From positions 1 through 64,000 of the forward strand of contig CAWITB010000005.1 in NCBI GenBank assembly GCA_963838885.1: 64,000 bases of DNA, read 5' to 3'. Below the pieces are notes generated by a model. The model worked only from the letters and a program-made list of their open reading frames with translations, was not told the DNA's origin and did no database searches. Both the position numbers and the translations under genes were made by a program. Shown here piece by piece: positions 17,467 through 26,464 of this stretch (within the stretch, counting starts at the first letter, position 1; each line of letters opens with the position of its first letter). This DNA comes from JAICMB01 sp963838885 (GTDB lineage Bacteria; Acidobacteriota; Terriglobia; Bryobacterales; Bryobacteraceae).

Positions 17467-18777
17467 TTACGACGAACTTGGCGGGTAATCGCTTTCGCGC
17501 CAGCGCGCGCTTTCAAACGTGATCGATCGTATGCTCATGAAAATCGGCGGCACAAGCAGCAGGCCGGCGGCGATCAAAATCCAGGTCCACGTCAGGACAT
17601 CGCGGCGTATCAGAATTTCATAATGCATCGGCACGGCCTTGGCATCCATTTCGGGCTCGACCCGTAAATAATAGTTGCCGGCCGGCACGGCTGCGATTTT
17701 GACGGAATCATGCGGGCTTCCTTCGCTCCAGGAGCCATCGCTGTCCCGCCCGTGGTAGTAGCTGACTTCGCGCCCAAAATCGTAACCGTGCCCGGAGTCT
17801 TGGTTAATGAGCGCGAAGTTGAAGTAAGCCCAGTTGTTGTCGAGGTTGCTGTCGATCTTGATCTGCACGTTCGAGGGCCGCCCGGTCAACTGGAAGACGT
17901 CGGTTACAAAGGAGGGTTCACCGCTCGATCCAGGGGCGAAGGCATAGGTCTGGCGAAAAACTTCCTTGCCGGACGACAGCAACGAGAATGTGAAAGCGAG
18001 AGCGGCCAGCGCCACCGTCAGCCACAGCCATAAGCTCCAGGCCGATCCGATGCGCCCCGCATAGGGCGACGGCTGATTTGCGAATACGCCGTAAACGGGC
18101 GGCGGCGCGCCCGGCACTCCGAAAATCTTCCACATTTGCGCGGAAGTGTAGTATTCGCCCCGCGACCATACTGTTTCACCTTCCGTCGTCTCCGAAGAGA
18201 GCATGTAAGGCTGCGCAACATAATCGTCCACCGTGGCCGTTTCGCCGACCCGCACGCGCCACGGAAACTCCCCCAGGACGTAGGAGGTCGCCGCAACGAC
18301 GTGGTCGAAATGCCTGTAGGTACGGTCCTCCATCCTGGCGGCGGGCTTGCCGGAGCGCTTCGTCACTTCGGGAACAGCCGCCTGGACGCGAATGTAATTC
18401 CAGTGGCCGCGGTATTCGCTGAGATAACGGAATCCTTTATAAGGATTGAACAGCACGTATTCGGACCAGCCGTAGCCTTCTTCATTCACCAGATCGCGGG
18501 TCTGAAACCCAATTACTTCATACGTAGTGTTTTCGAACTTGCCGCGCGAGCCGAGCGGGAGCGGCGGTTGAATGCGCTCGCGGATCTGGACTTGCTGTAG
18601 AAGGGTCAGCGCCGGGGTGGAGGCGTCGAGAATACTGTGGCAGCTTGGGCAGACGACGCTGAGCGTGTGGGCGAAGCCGCGCAGCTCGACCGGTGCGCCG
18701 CAATTGGGGCACGCCAGCGCCTTTACTTTCGGGACCACCGGGCTGACCCCGGGGCGATTCTCCGTGGTCGCGCTCAT
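17467..18777 (-). CDS. DUF4178 protein, zinc ribbon plus two transmembrane helices
   Basis: 436 residues. It begins with a zinc ribbon (CPNCGAPVELRG, then CPSCHSILD), followed by DUF4178 domain sequence (FENTTYEVIGF, YGWSEYVLFNP, GFRYLSEYRGHW). A first transmembrane helix lies near residue 260, then a beta-rich domain (QIKIDSNLDNNWAYFNFALI, YYLRVEP), and a second helix near the C-terminus. The central beta domain is therefore probably periplasmic. The ATG at 18777 overlaps the stop of the preceding DUF4178 gene (ATGA). Function of DUF4178 is unknown; it is a paralogue of its upstream neighbour. Confidence 0.85.
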   Translation of the reverse strand: MSATTENRPGVSPVVPKVKALACPNCGAPVELRGFAHTLSVVCPSCHSILDASTPALTLLQQVQIRERIQPPLPLGSRGKFENTTYEVIGFQTRDLVNEEGYGWSEYVLFNPYKGFRYLSEYRGHWNYIRVQAAVPEVTKRSGKPAARMEDRTYRHFDHVVAATSYVLGEFPWRVRVGETATVDDYVAQPYMLSSETTEGETVWSRGEYYTSAQMWKIFGVPGAPPPVYGVFANQPSPYAGRIGSAWSLWLWLTVALAALAFTFSLLSSGKEVFRQTYAFAPGSSGEPSFVTDVFQLTGRPSNVQIKIDSNLDNNWAYFNFALINQDSGHGYDFGREVSYYHGRDSDGSWSEGSPHDSVKIAAVPAGNYYLRVEPEMDAKAVPMHYEILIRRDVLTWTWILIAAGLLLVPPIFMSIRSITFESARWRESDYPPSSS

Positions 18778-19409
18778 GCCGCCGTCCAACCCTCGAATTC
18801 GCGCAGGTTCTTGAAATGCAAGTCGTCAAACTCGACGGCGCGGCCCATGAAAAGCAGCGGCGGATTCTCCGAGTAATCGATCGTCGCGAAATCCGCGGTC
18901 GTAGTGCGCAGGTCTGCAAAGACCATCTCCTGCTTGCCCCAATATTCGAACGGCAGCTCGCCTTCCACGCCTTTGTAATGCGCTCGCGTGATCGATGTGA
19001 CGCGATAGTCGCGGTTGTCCCAGTGGAAGACGGCGTCGCGCGCAATCTCTTCCGCCGGCGGAAGCGGCGTGGGCGGCTGCGTCCAAAAAGAGAGGTCGTA
19101 TTCGAGCTGCGCGTCCGAAAGCCAGCCGCTTTTTCCATCGTTGTAGACGATGTGCCACTCGTTCCAGCCGCCCTGCTCGTACTCATAAATAATGCGGCCG
19201 ACAACCACGAATGCGCGATTCTGATACTGCCCTTCGGTTCCCAATTGAATCGGCGAGCTGTCGGACGGAAGCTCCGCGACCGCGCCAACCTTGCGCAGGT
19301 CGACATCCGTGCGAACCAGGATGGAGTGGCAGAATTCGCAGGTGGTTTGGACCGCTCCGGCCCAGCGGAAATTGACCGGGGCGCCGCAATTGGGACACGC
19401 GGCGGTCAT
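18774..19409 (-). CDS. DUF4178 protein, soluble zinc-ribbon paralogue
   Basis: 211 residues. It opens with MTAACPNCGAPVNFRW and CEFCHSILVRTD, the same zinc ribbon as the next gene, and continues with a DUF4178 domain (NRAFVVVGRIIYEYEQGGWN, then EWHIVYNDGKSGWL). No membrane helix is seen, so it is probably cytosolic. Its start overlaps the SAM decarboxylase stop by 4 bases and its stop overlaps the next start by 4 bases. The pair of paralogues, one soluble and one membrane-anchored, may act together (inference). Confidence 0.85.
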   Translation of the reverse strand: MTAACPNCGAPVNFRWAGAVQTTCEFCHSILVRTDVDLRKVGAVAELPSDSSPIQLGTEGQYQNRAFVVVGRIIYEYEQGGWNEWHIVYNDGKSGWLSDAQLEYDLSFWTQPPTPLPPAEEIARDAVFHWDNRDYRVTSITRAHYKGVEGELPFEYWGKQEMVFADLRTTTADFATIDYSENPPLLFMGRAVEFDDLHFKNLREFEGWTAA

Positions 19410-19750
19410 GAGAAGGGGCGCTCGATTTTTCGCACGCAGACGGACGCCGCGCCCACGGCGTTCTTGATCAACCCATCGAAATCGCCGCCGGCGCGCTCGC
19501 GGCAGCAGAACAGGTTGAGGCACAGCGATCCGTATTCGGGGAAAGTGTGGCAGGCGAGGTGCGATTCCGACAGCAGGCTGACGCCGGTGATGCCGCCAGT
19601 GTTGGGGAACTGCCGCCAAATCGATTCACCTAGCGGGTGCAGGTCCATTTCGCGGGTGAGAGATTCGAAGAGACGTTCGAGCGTCGAAACGTCGGCGAGC
19701 GCGCCGGCTTGGCAGCCGTGCGCCTCGATGACCCATTCGATTCCGCTCAC
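19406..19750 (-). CDS. speD: S-adenosylmethionine decarboxylase proenzyme
   Basis: 114 residues, the short bacterial class (SpeH/SpeD type). The self-cleavage site that makes the pyruvoyl group lies in LLSESHLACHTFPEYG, with S63 as precursor serine and H64 next to it; the later FCCRERAGGD supplies the processing cysteine region. It converts SAM to decarboxylated SAM, the aminopropyl donor for spermidine synthase-type enzymes. It starts 1 base after the SPFH gene and overlaps the DUF4178 gene. Its presence strongly supports real aminopropyl transfer by the synthase-like gene at 15552. Confidence 0.93.
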   Translation of the reverse strand: MSGIEWVIEAHGCQAGALADVSTLERLFESLTREMDLHPLGESIWRQFPNTGGITGVSLLSESHLACHTFPEYGSLCLNLFCCRERAGGDFDGLIKNAVGAASVCVRKIERPFS

Positions 19751-19751
19751 G

Positions 19752-20819
19752 TTATTGTTGGGCGCCTCCGCATTCCGGGCAGAAATGTGCGGCTTTGGGA
19801 ATTGGTTTGCCGCATCCGATGCAGAATTTTGTTTGCCCGGCGGCCCCCGGAGCAGGTTGTCCGCCGGACGAGGGAGCGGATTGTCCGCCGCCGGGCGCCG
19901 CCGCTGGTTGGGGAGGCGCGGCGGCCGGCGGGTTCTGAGGATCGGCCTGCTGCGAAGGCGAAGGCCGCATGGCGTTCATCATCTGCTGCGCCATCGTTAC
20001 GCCCGCCCCAAGACCGGCCCCGATGCCCGCCACGCCGGAGCCTTCGTTGGCGGCCGCGATCGGGATCGATTTGGCGACTTCGAATTGCGTGAACTTGTTC
20101 ATGTCGCCGATGATGTTCATGCCGATGCGCTGATCGAGCATCTGCTGGAGCTCGTCGGGAAGCGAAACGTTATCGACCACGAAGGTATCGAGCGTAAGCC
20201 CCAGATCGGCGAAGGCGGGCTTCATGTGCTCCATGATGCGGTTGCCCATCTCCACCTGGTTGGCGGCGAGGTCGAGGAAAGGAACGCTGCTCGAGGCAAA
20301 GGCATTGGTCATGACCGCGATTATGGTGTTGCGGAGCTGGCCTTCAAGGTCCGAGACGCGGTAAAGATCGCGCGTGCCGCTGAGGCGTTGATAGAAAATC
20401 TTGGGATCGGCGAGATGATAGGCGTAGATGCCGTAGCCTCGCATACGAATAGCCCCGAATTCCTTATCGCGAAAGGTGATCGGCGTTCCGGTACCCCAGC
20501 GCTGGTTGGTCTGCATGCGCGTCGAGAAGAAATAGACGTCGGACTTGAAGGGCGACTGAAACGCCTTGTCCCAATTCCTGAGATACGTCAGAATGGGCAG
20601 CGTGTGCGTATTTAAGGTGTACAGCCCCGGCCCAAGCACGTCCGCAATCTGGCCCTCATTGACAAAAACAGCCATTTGCGAGTCGCGCACGGTGAGCTTG
20701 CCGCCATTCTGGATTTCGCGATCCTGCATGGGATAGCGGTAGGCCAGTATGCCCGGTTCGGGCTCCGTCCAGTCGATAACGTCGATGAACTGCTTGGTAA
20801 GGAAGTCTCGAAGGCTCAT
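19752..20819 (-). CDS. SPFH domain protein with C-terminal zinc ribbon
   Basis: 355 residues. Residues about 30-260 form an SPFH/virion-core-like domain (QMAVFVNEGQIADVLGPGLY, ITFRDKEFGAIRMRGYGIYA). A Gly/Pro/Gln/Ala-rich linker follows, then a double-CxxC zinc ribbon (FCIGCGKPIPKAAHFCPECG). SPFH proteins scaffold membrane microdomains. There is no obvious transmembrane helix, so membrane association is presumably peripheral or partner-dependent. As first gene of the nine-gene operon it probably organises the others at the membrane. The shared zinc-ribbon theme with both DUF4178 proteins is notable. Confidence 0.87.
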   Translation of the reverse strand: MSLRDFLTKQFIDVIDWTEPEPGILAYRYPMQDREIQNGGKLTVRDSQMAVFVNEGQIADVLGPGLYTLNTHTLPILTYLRNWDKAFQSPFKSDVYFFSTRMQTNQRWGTGTPITFRDKEFGAIRMRGYGIYAYHLADPKIFYQRLSGTRDLYRVSDLEGQLRNTIIAVMTNAFASSSVPFLDLAANQVEMGNRIMEHMKPAFADLGLTLDTFVVDNVSLPDELQQMLDQRIGMNIIGDMNKFTQFEVAKSIPIAAANEGSGVAGIGAGLGAGVTMAQQMMNAMRPSPSQQADPQNPPAAAPPQPAAAPGGGQSAPSSGGQPAPGAAGQTKFCIGCGKPIPKAAHFCPECGGAQQ

Positions 20820-20912
20820 GATTTAGGGCTCCTATGAATTATACGCGCGACGGGCGCGGTTTGTTCTGGCGCGCTATCCTGGTCCGCTGCGATGGCTAAA
20901 CTGAAGGCGCGC

Positions 20913-22142
20913 ATGAAAAAATCGAAATACGTCATTTTCGGCGGAGGCATGGTGGCTGGTTATGCCGCCAAAGAATTGGTCGAGCGCGGGCTCAAGCCGG
21001 GGGAGCTTGCCATCCTATCGGCCGACAACGCCCTGCCGTACGAACGGCCTCCTCTGTCAAAGGGCTTCCTTGCCGGAACTGAGAGTGAAGCGTCGATACA
21101 GATCAATACGGAAGATTTCTACCGCGAACATGAAATCGAAGTCAGGCTGCGCTGCGATGTTGACGGAATCGACCCGGCCCACGGAGTTCTGCGCATCGGC
21201 TCCGGCGAGGACCACGGCTTCGAGAGGCTCGTGGTCGCAACCGGCGCCCGCGTGCGAACGCTCGAAGTGCCCGGCGGCGATCTCCCGGGCGTGTATTACC
21301 TGCGTTCGCTCGAAGATTCGAAGCGCATACGATCGCACGCTGAAAACGCCAAGCGGGCCGTGGTTGTCGGAGGCGGGTTCATCGGCATGGAAGTGGCCTC
21401 AGTACTGGCCCGCAAGGGCGTTGTCACCACCATGGTCCTTCGCGAGGATCGCATTTGGGAACAATTCTTCACGCCCGCGATGTCGCAATTTTTTGAGAAC
21501 TACTACGCTCAACGCGGCGTGAAGATCATAAAAAATGCGAAGGTGGCCGAACTGCAAGGCGACGGCGCCGTAGCGGCGGTAAAGCTGCAAGGCGATCGCA
21601 GCATCGCGTGCGATCTGCTTGTCGCAGGAATCGGCGTGCGCCCCGTGATCGAGCCGCTCGCCAACAGCGGCATTCGGGTCGATGACGGCGTGGTCGTAAA
21701 TGAGTACCTCGAAACTAGCCACCCCAAAGTCTACGCGGCGGGCGACGTCGCGAATTATCGGGACACGCTGTTTGACAAGCGGCGGCGCGTGGAGCATTGG
21801 GACAACGCCGTTTCCCAAGGCCGCCACTGCGCCCGTGTTCTGCTCGGCGAGCGCGCGCCATTCGAGCACGTTCCGTACTTCTTCTCCGACGTTTTCGACC
21901 TTTCTTATGAGTTCTGGGGAGATCCTTCCGGAGCCAACGAAACGGTGGAGCGCGGAGATCTGACCACGTCCAGTTTTAGCGTCTGGTGGCTGCGGGGGAA
22001 GCGAGTGGTTGCCGCCTTCGCGATGAACCGGCCCGACGAGGAACGTGATGCCGCCCCACTCTGGATTGCCTCCAAACAGGACGTGTCTGTCGAAAAATTG
22101 AGAGGGTCGGGATCGTTGAGCGACGCGGCGAATATACGCTAA
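20913..22142 (+). CDS. FAD-dependent NAD(P)H oxidoreductase, AIF/ferredoxin-reductase type
   Basis: 409 residues of the pyridine nucleotide-disulfide oxidoreductase family. FAD motif YVIFGGGMVAGYAAKEL at the N-terminus, NAD motif VVVGGGFIGMEVASVL near the middle, VYAAGDVANY for FAD ribityl contact, and a reductase C-terminal domain with SYEFWGDPSGA. Related enzymes reduce ferredoxin, rubredoxin or monodehydroascorbate. GAAGG sits 5 bases before the ATG at 20913; an in-frame ATG at 20892 lacks such a site. It is divergent from the SPFH operon with about 90 bases between, so the promoters probably overlap. The electron acceptor is unknown. Confidence 0.88.
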   Translation: MKKSKYVIFGGGMVAGYAAKELVERGLKPGELAILSADNALPYERPPLSKGFLAGTESEASIQINTEDFYREHEIEVRLRCDVDGIDPAHGVLRIGSGEDHGFERLVVATGARVRTLEVPGGDLPGVYYLRSLEDSKRIRSHAENAKRAVVVGGGFIGMEVASVLARKGVVTTMVLREDRIWEQFFTPAMSQFFENYYAQRGVKIIKNAKVAELQGDGAVAAVKLQGDRSIACDLLVAGIGVRPVIEPLANSGIRVDDGVVVNEYLETSHPKVYAAGDVANYRDTLFDKRRRVEHWDNAVSQGRHCARVLLGERAPFEHVPYFFSDVFDLSYEFWGDPSGANETVERGDLTTSSFSVWWLRGKRVVAAFAMNRPDEERDAAPLWIASKQDVSVEKLRGSGSLSDAANIR

Positions 22143-22872
22143 GGCCGCCGATCCCACAATGCGCCGTGCCTCGCCACATCCGCGCGCAGCTTTTCCGGAT
22201 TCCAGCCACGCGGCTGCACTCTGCGCCCCGAAGCCGCCCGGAGCGCCACGAGCTCGCGCTGCCGGCCGTGGTTCCCGGCCGGCGGGTTGCCTCAGCCGTT
22301 GGAGTTGGAGCGCCCATCCCTCGCCGCTGGCCAAGTCGCGCCGCCTAATGCAGCGCCGTTTCCCAAATTAACCGCGCGCTTCCGCCCTCGCCCCCGCGTC
22401 CAACCTTTTCAGTTCTACTTCTTCGGCGCCCAAACTGGCGGCCTGATGAGCGGCGTATCACCCTCGCCCTCACTCTGAAAATCGATATCCGCCCCAGCTT
22501 CGATAAGCGCGTCCACCAGCGCCGGATGCCCTGAATGCAAATCGTTGGCGTCCCAGCGGGAGCGCAATGGCTTGCGACGAATCCTCGGCGAGAAGCGGCC
22601 GCAAAGCCTTGACATCGCCGTTCCGGAGGGCTGTCGCGAGCCTCAGTCCCGCCGCTCCCATCCCCACCTCCCTGGCTTCCGAAGCGCCCGCTGACGCTCG
22701 AAAATCACGCTACCGTCGCCCTGAACGTTGCCAGCTATCGCCAGCCCCCATCCTTGCAAAGTGTAGGATAATGATTCATAAGGCCTGAAACCCGCGCCGT
22801 ACCAGCCACGTCCGTGCCTTGACGCTGCTTGGCGTGGGCCATAAAATTGAATGAGATCCCGTGGTGTTCTTT
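22143..22872. other. Intergenic region holding a hairpin and an ankyrin remnant
   Basis: About 730 bases between the FAD reductase and the GWxTD gene. A perfect 8-bp stem (gccggccg / cggccggc, 22261-22283, 7-nt loop) may end transcription of the reductase gene, though no T-run follows. A decayed ankyrin-like fragment lies at 22415-22667 on the minus strand. The last 200 bases should contain the promoter of the GWxTD gene; no clear elements were picked out. Confidence 0.5.
22415..22667 (-). pseudogene. Decayed ankyrin-repeat fragment
   Basis: One frame gives MGMGAAGLRLATALRNGDVK followed by ALRPLLAEDSS, typical of an ankyrin N-cap; the neighbouring frame then gives GHPALVDALIEAGADIDF and GDTPLIRPP, a clear ankyrin repeat. 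The shift lies near 22560. Only one to two repeats remain before the stop at 22415, so this is a remnant or a very short broken gene. The intact ankyrin gene at 28731-30047 is a possible source. Confidence 0.55.
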
Positions 22873-24561
22873 ATGAACGTTAAGCTTTTCGTGGTATCCG
22901 GTTCCGTTGCCGCCCTGGGTCTGACCTGCTTCTTAACTCGAGCGTCGGCCGACGACAGCTCCTCCAAGAAGACAGGCGCGAGCAGCCAGCGCGAGACGGT
23001 CGCCAAGCCAATGTCGGAAAAGGAGCGCAAGAAAAAGGAAAAGGCGCTCAAGAAAGAATTGGAGACGCCCTATAAGAAGTGGCTGAACGAGGACGTCGCC
23101 TATATCATCACCGACGAGGAGCGCAAGGCCTTTAAGCAGTTGAACACCGACGAGGAACGCGAGAGCTTCATCGAGCAGTTCTGGCTGCGCCGCGATCCCA
23201 CCCCGGACACCGAAGAAAACGAGTTCAAAGAAGAACACTACCGCCGCATCGCCTACGCCAACGAGCATTACGCTTCGGGCATTCCCGGCTGGAAAACGGA
23301 TCGCGGACGCATCTACATTACCTACGGGCCGCCCGATGAAATTGAATCGCATCCTTCCGGCGGTTCCTATGAGCGGCCGATTGAAGAGGGCGGCGGTGAG
23401 ACGTCGACCTATCCCTTCGAGAAGTGGCGTTACCGCTACATCGACGGCATCGGCAGCGATATCAACATCGAGTTTGTCGACACCACCATGTCGGGCGAGT
23501 ATCACATGACCATGGACCCGTCCGAAAAGGACGCTCTCCTCTATGTTCCGGGCGCCGGCCTGACGATGTACGAGCAGATGGGCTTGAGCTCCAAGACGGA
23601 CCGCTTCAACCGCACCGACGGAACGCACCTCGGCACCGGCAATATGCCGCTACCCGCCAGCATGAATGAGTTCGAGCGCCTGGAGCAGTTCGCCAAACTG
23701 CAGAAGCCCCCGGCGGTCAAGTTCAAAGACCTGGACGCGATCGTTTCCTCCAACATTCGTTACAACACTCTGCCCATTAAGGTGCAGGTGAATTACATTC
23801 GCATTACCGATTCCACCGTGCTGACGCCCATCACCATTCAGTTCGAGCGCAAGGACCTGAATTTCCAAAACAAGGAGGGCATCTCGAAGGCCACGGTGAA
23901 CATCTATGGGCGCATCACATCCATGTCGCGCCGCGTCGTCAACGTATTTGAAGAGCCGGTCTCGATCGAGGTTCCGACGGAGCTGCTGCAGAAGGCAGCC
24001 ACGGGCTCGTCCATTTATCAGAAGACAGTTCCGCTCGCGCCCGGCATGTACCGCCTCAATGTCGTAGCGAAAGACATCGTGAGCGGCAACACGGTGAGCT
24101 ACGAGACGGCCCTGAATGTCCCGCATTACGACGAAGATCGCCTGGGCTCCAGCAGCGTGATTCTAGCCGACACCATCGAGAAGGTTCCGACGCGCAGCAT
24201 CGGCGCGGGGCCGTTCGTGATCGGCGACTCCAAAGTCCGCCCGCGCTTGGGGGACATCTTCGAGCGCGGCGAGAAGCTCGGAATTTACGCCCAGTTCTAT
24301 AATTTCCAGGGCGACGAAAAGACGCACAAGCCGAACGCCAATATTGAGTACGTTATTACCAAGAGTGGCGCCGGCAAGCCGGTTCTCGATTACACCGAGG
24401 ACGTCAGCACCATGCAGGGCGCCTCGGCGCAGCAGGTCACGGTGGAAAAGCTCCTGCCGCTGCAGACTCTGGAGCCCGGCCAATACACGCTGACGATGAA
24501 AGTGACGGATAAGGACCGCAACCAGACGGTTAGCCCCACCGCGACATTCACCGTAAAATAG
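22873..24561 (+). CDS. GWxTD domain protein, secreted
   Basis: 562 residues. A signal-like N-terminus (MNVKLFVVSGSVAALGLTCF) is followed by a Lys/Glu-rich stretch, then the GWxTD-type region (KWLNEDVAYIITDEERKAF, FIEQFWLRRDPTP, GRIYITYGPPDEIE). The remainder is beta-rich with repeated Ig-like strands (APGMYRLNVVAKD, LEPGQYTLTMKV). GWxTD proteins are common in Acidobacteriota and have no firm function. An upstream in-frame GTG at 22861 is possible; neither start has a good ribosome binding site. The outer-membrane barrel gene follows 61 bases on, same strand. Confidence 0.85.
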   Translation: MNVKLFVVSGSVAALGLTCFLTRASADDSSSKKTGASSQRETVAKPMSEKERKKKEKALKKELETPYKKWLNEDVAYIITDEERKAFKQLNTDEERESFIEQFWLRRDPTPDTEENEFKEEHYRRIAYANEHYASGIPGWKTDRGRIYITYGPPDEIESHPSGGSYERPIEEGGGETSTYPFEKWRYRYIDGIGSDINIEFVDTTMSGEYHMTMDPSEKDALLYVPGAGLTMYEQMGLSSKTDRFNRTDGTHLGTGNMPLPASMNEFERLEQFAKLQKPPAVKFKDLDAIVSSNIRYNTLPIKVQVNYIRITDSTVLTPITIQFERKDLNFQNKEGISKATVNIYGRITSMSRRVVNVFEEPVSIEVPTELLQKAATGSSIYQKTVPLAPGMYRLNVVAKDIVSGNTVSYETALNVPHYDEDRLGSSSVILADTIEKVPTRSIGAGPFVIGDSKVRPRLGDIFERGEKLGIYAQFYNFQGDEKTHKPNANIEYVITKSGAGKPVLDYTEDVSTMQGASAQQVTVEKLLPLQTLEPGQYTLTMKVTDKDRNQTVSPTATFTVK

Positions 24562-24622
24562 AGGATGGCCGGTTTGGGGTAAAGTAATAGAAGCTGGGGT
24601 GGTTTGAGGAGGCTGCCCGATC

Positions 24623-26464
24623 GTGAGGATCTTGCGAGGAAGGCCGAAATCCCGTGCCGGCGCGGCGCTCGGCGTGGCTCTTCTCGCGTTATCCGTTTCC
24701 AGTCCGGTATTCTGCGCCAATCCTCCCCGGTTCTCCGGCAGTTTGGCCGGTTTCGTTCGCGACGCGGCGGGAATCCCGCAAATGGGCGCGACCGTTCTCC
24801 TCTTCAACAGGTACGAAAAGCTTCTCCAGCGGGCCCTCACAAACGAGCGCGGCGCCTTCGGCTTTGAAACTCTGTCGCCCGATCTGTATTCGGTGCGCGT
24901 CAGTCTGGCCAGCTTCGCCCCTATCATGCGGCATCGCATCGCGGTGCAGCCGGGGATGCAAAGCTTGCTCTATATCAACATGTCCAACTTGATCGGCTCC
25001 ATCGAGCTGGTGTATGCGGCGCCGGGCCAAGGCGCGCTCATGAGCGACGATTGGAAATGGACGTTGAAAACGGCTACGGCGACGCGTCCGATTCTACGGT
25101 TTAGTCCGGAGCTCGCGGGAATCTCGGAAAGTCCCGATCCGCTGAAGCGCGCCGGCTCCATCTTCTCCGATACGCGCGGCATGGTGAATCTTTCTGGCGG
25201 CGATGCCGTCACGCTGACCTCGCCCGGCGATGTGCAGGACCTGGGAACGGCATTCGCCGTAGCGACGTCGCTGTTCGGCCGCAACCAGCTCCAACTGAGC
25301 GGCGATGTCGGCTACGCGCTGCATTCGGGCGCGCCCATCGCTGGTTTCCGGACCACTTATAGCAGGGAAGGCATGACGCCGGAAATCTCCGTCACGATGC
25401 GTCAGGTTTCGCTTCCCACGCGAGCCGGGATGCCGGGCGCGGCCCAGGATGGCCTTCCGATGCTGCGCAGCCTTTCGGTGGGAATGTTCGATCACACCAA
25501 TCTGACCGATGCCCTGCGCCTCGAGTACGGCGTTTCGCTCGATTCCATTTCTTTCGTCGATCACTCGAACTACTACAGCCCATTCGCTCGTTTCACCTAC
25601 GATCTGGGTAAGCTCGGCACTGTGCAGCTCGCCTATAGCTCCGGGGCGCCTCCCACCGCGCTCTCGTCGCATCCGGCGTCGTCCATGCCGCGTGATCCGG
25701 AGGCGCGCGCGGCCGACGATTTGAACCTTGCAAACAGCCTGGACGCGCTGGCGCTGCTGCCTCGCGTTTCTCTGCTCAACGGTCAGCCGAAGGTGCAGCG
25801 CACACAGGATATTGAGGTCGGATACGAGAAAGCCGCCGGGAGCCGCACGTTCAATCTCAGCGGCTTTCGCGAGATCGTTTCGAACGGCGCCTTGACAGTC
25901 ATGGCGCCCGGCGATCTTTTCGCTCCCGGCGACATTCTGCCCGATATTTCCTCGGACAGCGGTATTCTCAATATCGGAAACTATCAGCGTTACGGGTATG
26001 CGGCTTCGGTAACGCAGGCCATCGGGGATAGGATTGAGGTGAGCGCATCGGCGGGGCGCGCTGGGGCCTTCACGGCGTCCGATTCGTCCATCGCCGCCGC
26101 CTCGGCCGATGAGGTGCGATCGCAGCTCCGCAACGAGCAGCGTTTCTGGGGATCGGCGCGCGCCAGCGCAACTCTACCCCGCGCCTCTACGCAGGTGACG
26201 GCGTCTTATGAGTGGACCGACTACTCCGCGCTGATGCCGATGCACTACTATTTGACCCAAAAGGCTTACCCGGAGCCGGGCCTCAACATTCACATCCGGC
26301 AGCCGCTTCCTTGCTTCGGCGGAATGCCCGGGCGCCTCGAGGCGACCATCGATCTCCGCAACATGATGGCGCAGGGCTATCTTCCCCTCACCGTGGCGGC
26401 TCAGCGGGTTCTCCTAATGCAAAATCCGCGCGCCTTCCGTGGCGGCCTGAGCTTCATTTTCTAG
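24623..26464 (+). CDS. Outer-membrane beta-barrel protein with carboxypeptidase-regulatory domain
   Basis: 613 residues from a GTG preceded by GAGGAGG. A signal peptide covers about residues 10-31, then a carboxypeptidase-regulatory-like domain (LAGFVRDAAGIPQMGATVLL, TNERGAFGFETLSPDLYSVR). The rest is a repetitive beta-barrel region in the manner of TonB-dependent receptors, ending FRGGLSFIF with a C-terminal aromatic as expected for outer-membrane insertion. No plug domain or TonB box was recognised. It probably shares a transcript with the GWxTD gene; a joint surface role is an inference. Confidence 0.82.
   Translation: MRILRGRPKSRAGAALGVALLALSVSSPVFCANPPRFSGSLAGFVRDAAGIPQMGATVLLFNRYEKLLQRALTNERGAFGFETLSPDLYSVRVSLASFAPIMRHRIAVQPGMQSLLYINMSNLIGSIELVYAAPGQGALMSDDWKWTLKTATATRPILRFSPELAGISESPDPLKRAGSIFSDTRGMVNLSGGDAVTLTSPGDVQDLGTAFAVATSLFGRNQLQLSGDVGYALHSGAPIAGFRTTYSREGMTPEISVTMRQVSLPTRAGMPGAAQDGLPMLRSLSVGMFDHTNLTDALRLEYGVSLDSISFVDHSNYYSPFARFTYDLGKLGTVQLAYSSGAPPTALSSHPASSMPRDPEARAADDLNLANSLDALALLPRVSLLNGQPKVQRTQDIEVGYEKAAGSRTFNLSGFREIVSNGALTVMAPGDLFAPGDILPDISSDSGILNIGNYQRYGYAASVTQAIGDRIEVSASAGRAGAFTASDSSIAAASADEVRSQLRNEQRFWGSARASATLPRASTQVTASYEWTDYSALMPMHYYLTQKAYPEPGLNIHIRQPLPCFGGMPGRLEATIDLRNMMAQGYLPLTVAAQRVLLMQNPRAFRGGLSFIF

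Noticed and set aside
18816..20615. 599-codon plus-strand open reading across the SPFH and DUF4178 genes
   Set aside because: It is antisense to four recognised genes and shows no protein family character; high GC content lengthens antisense frames.
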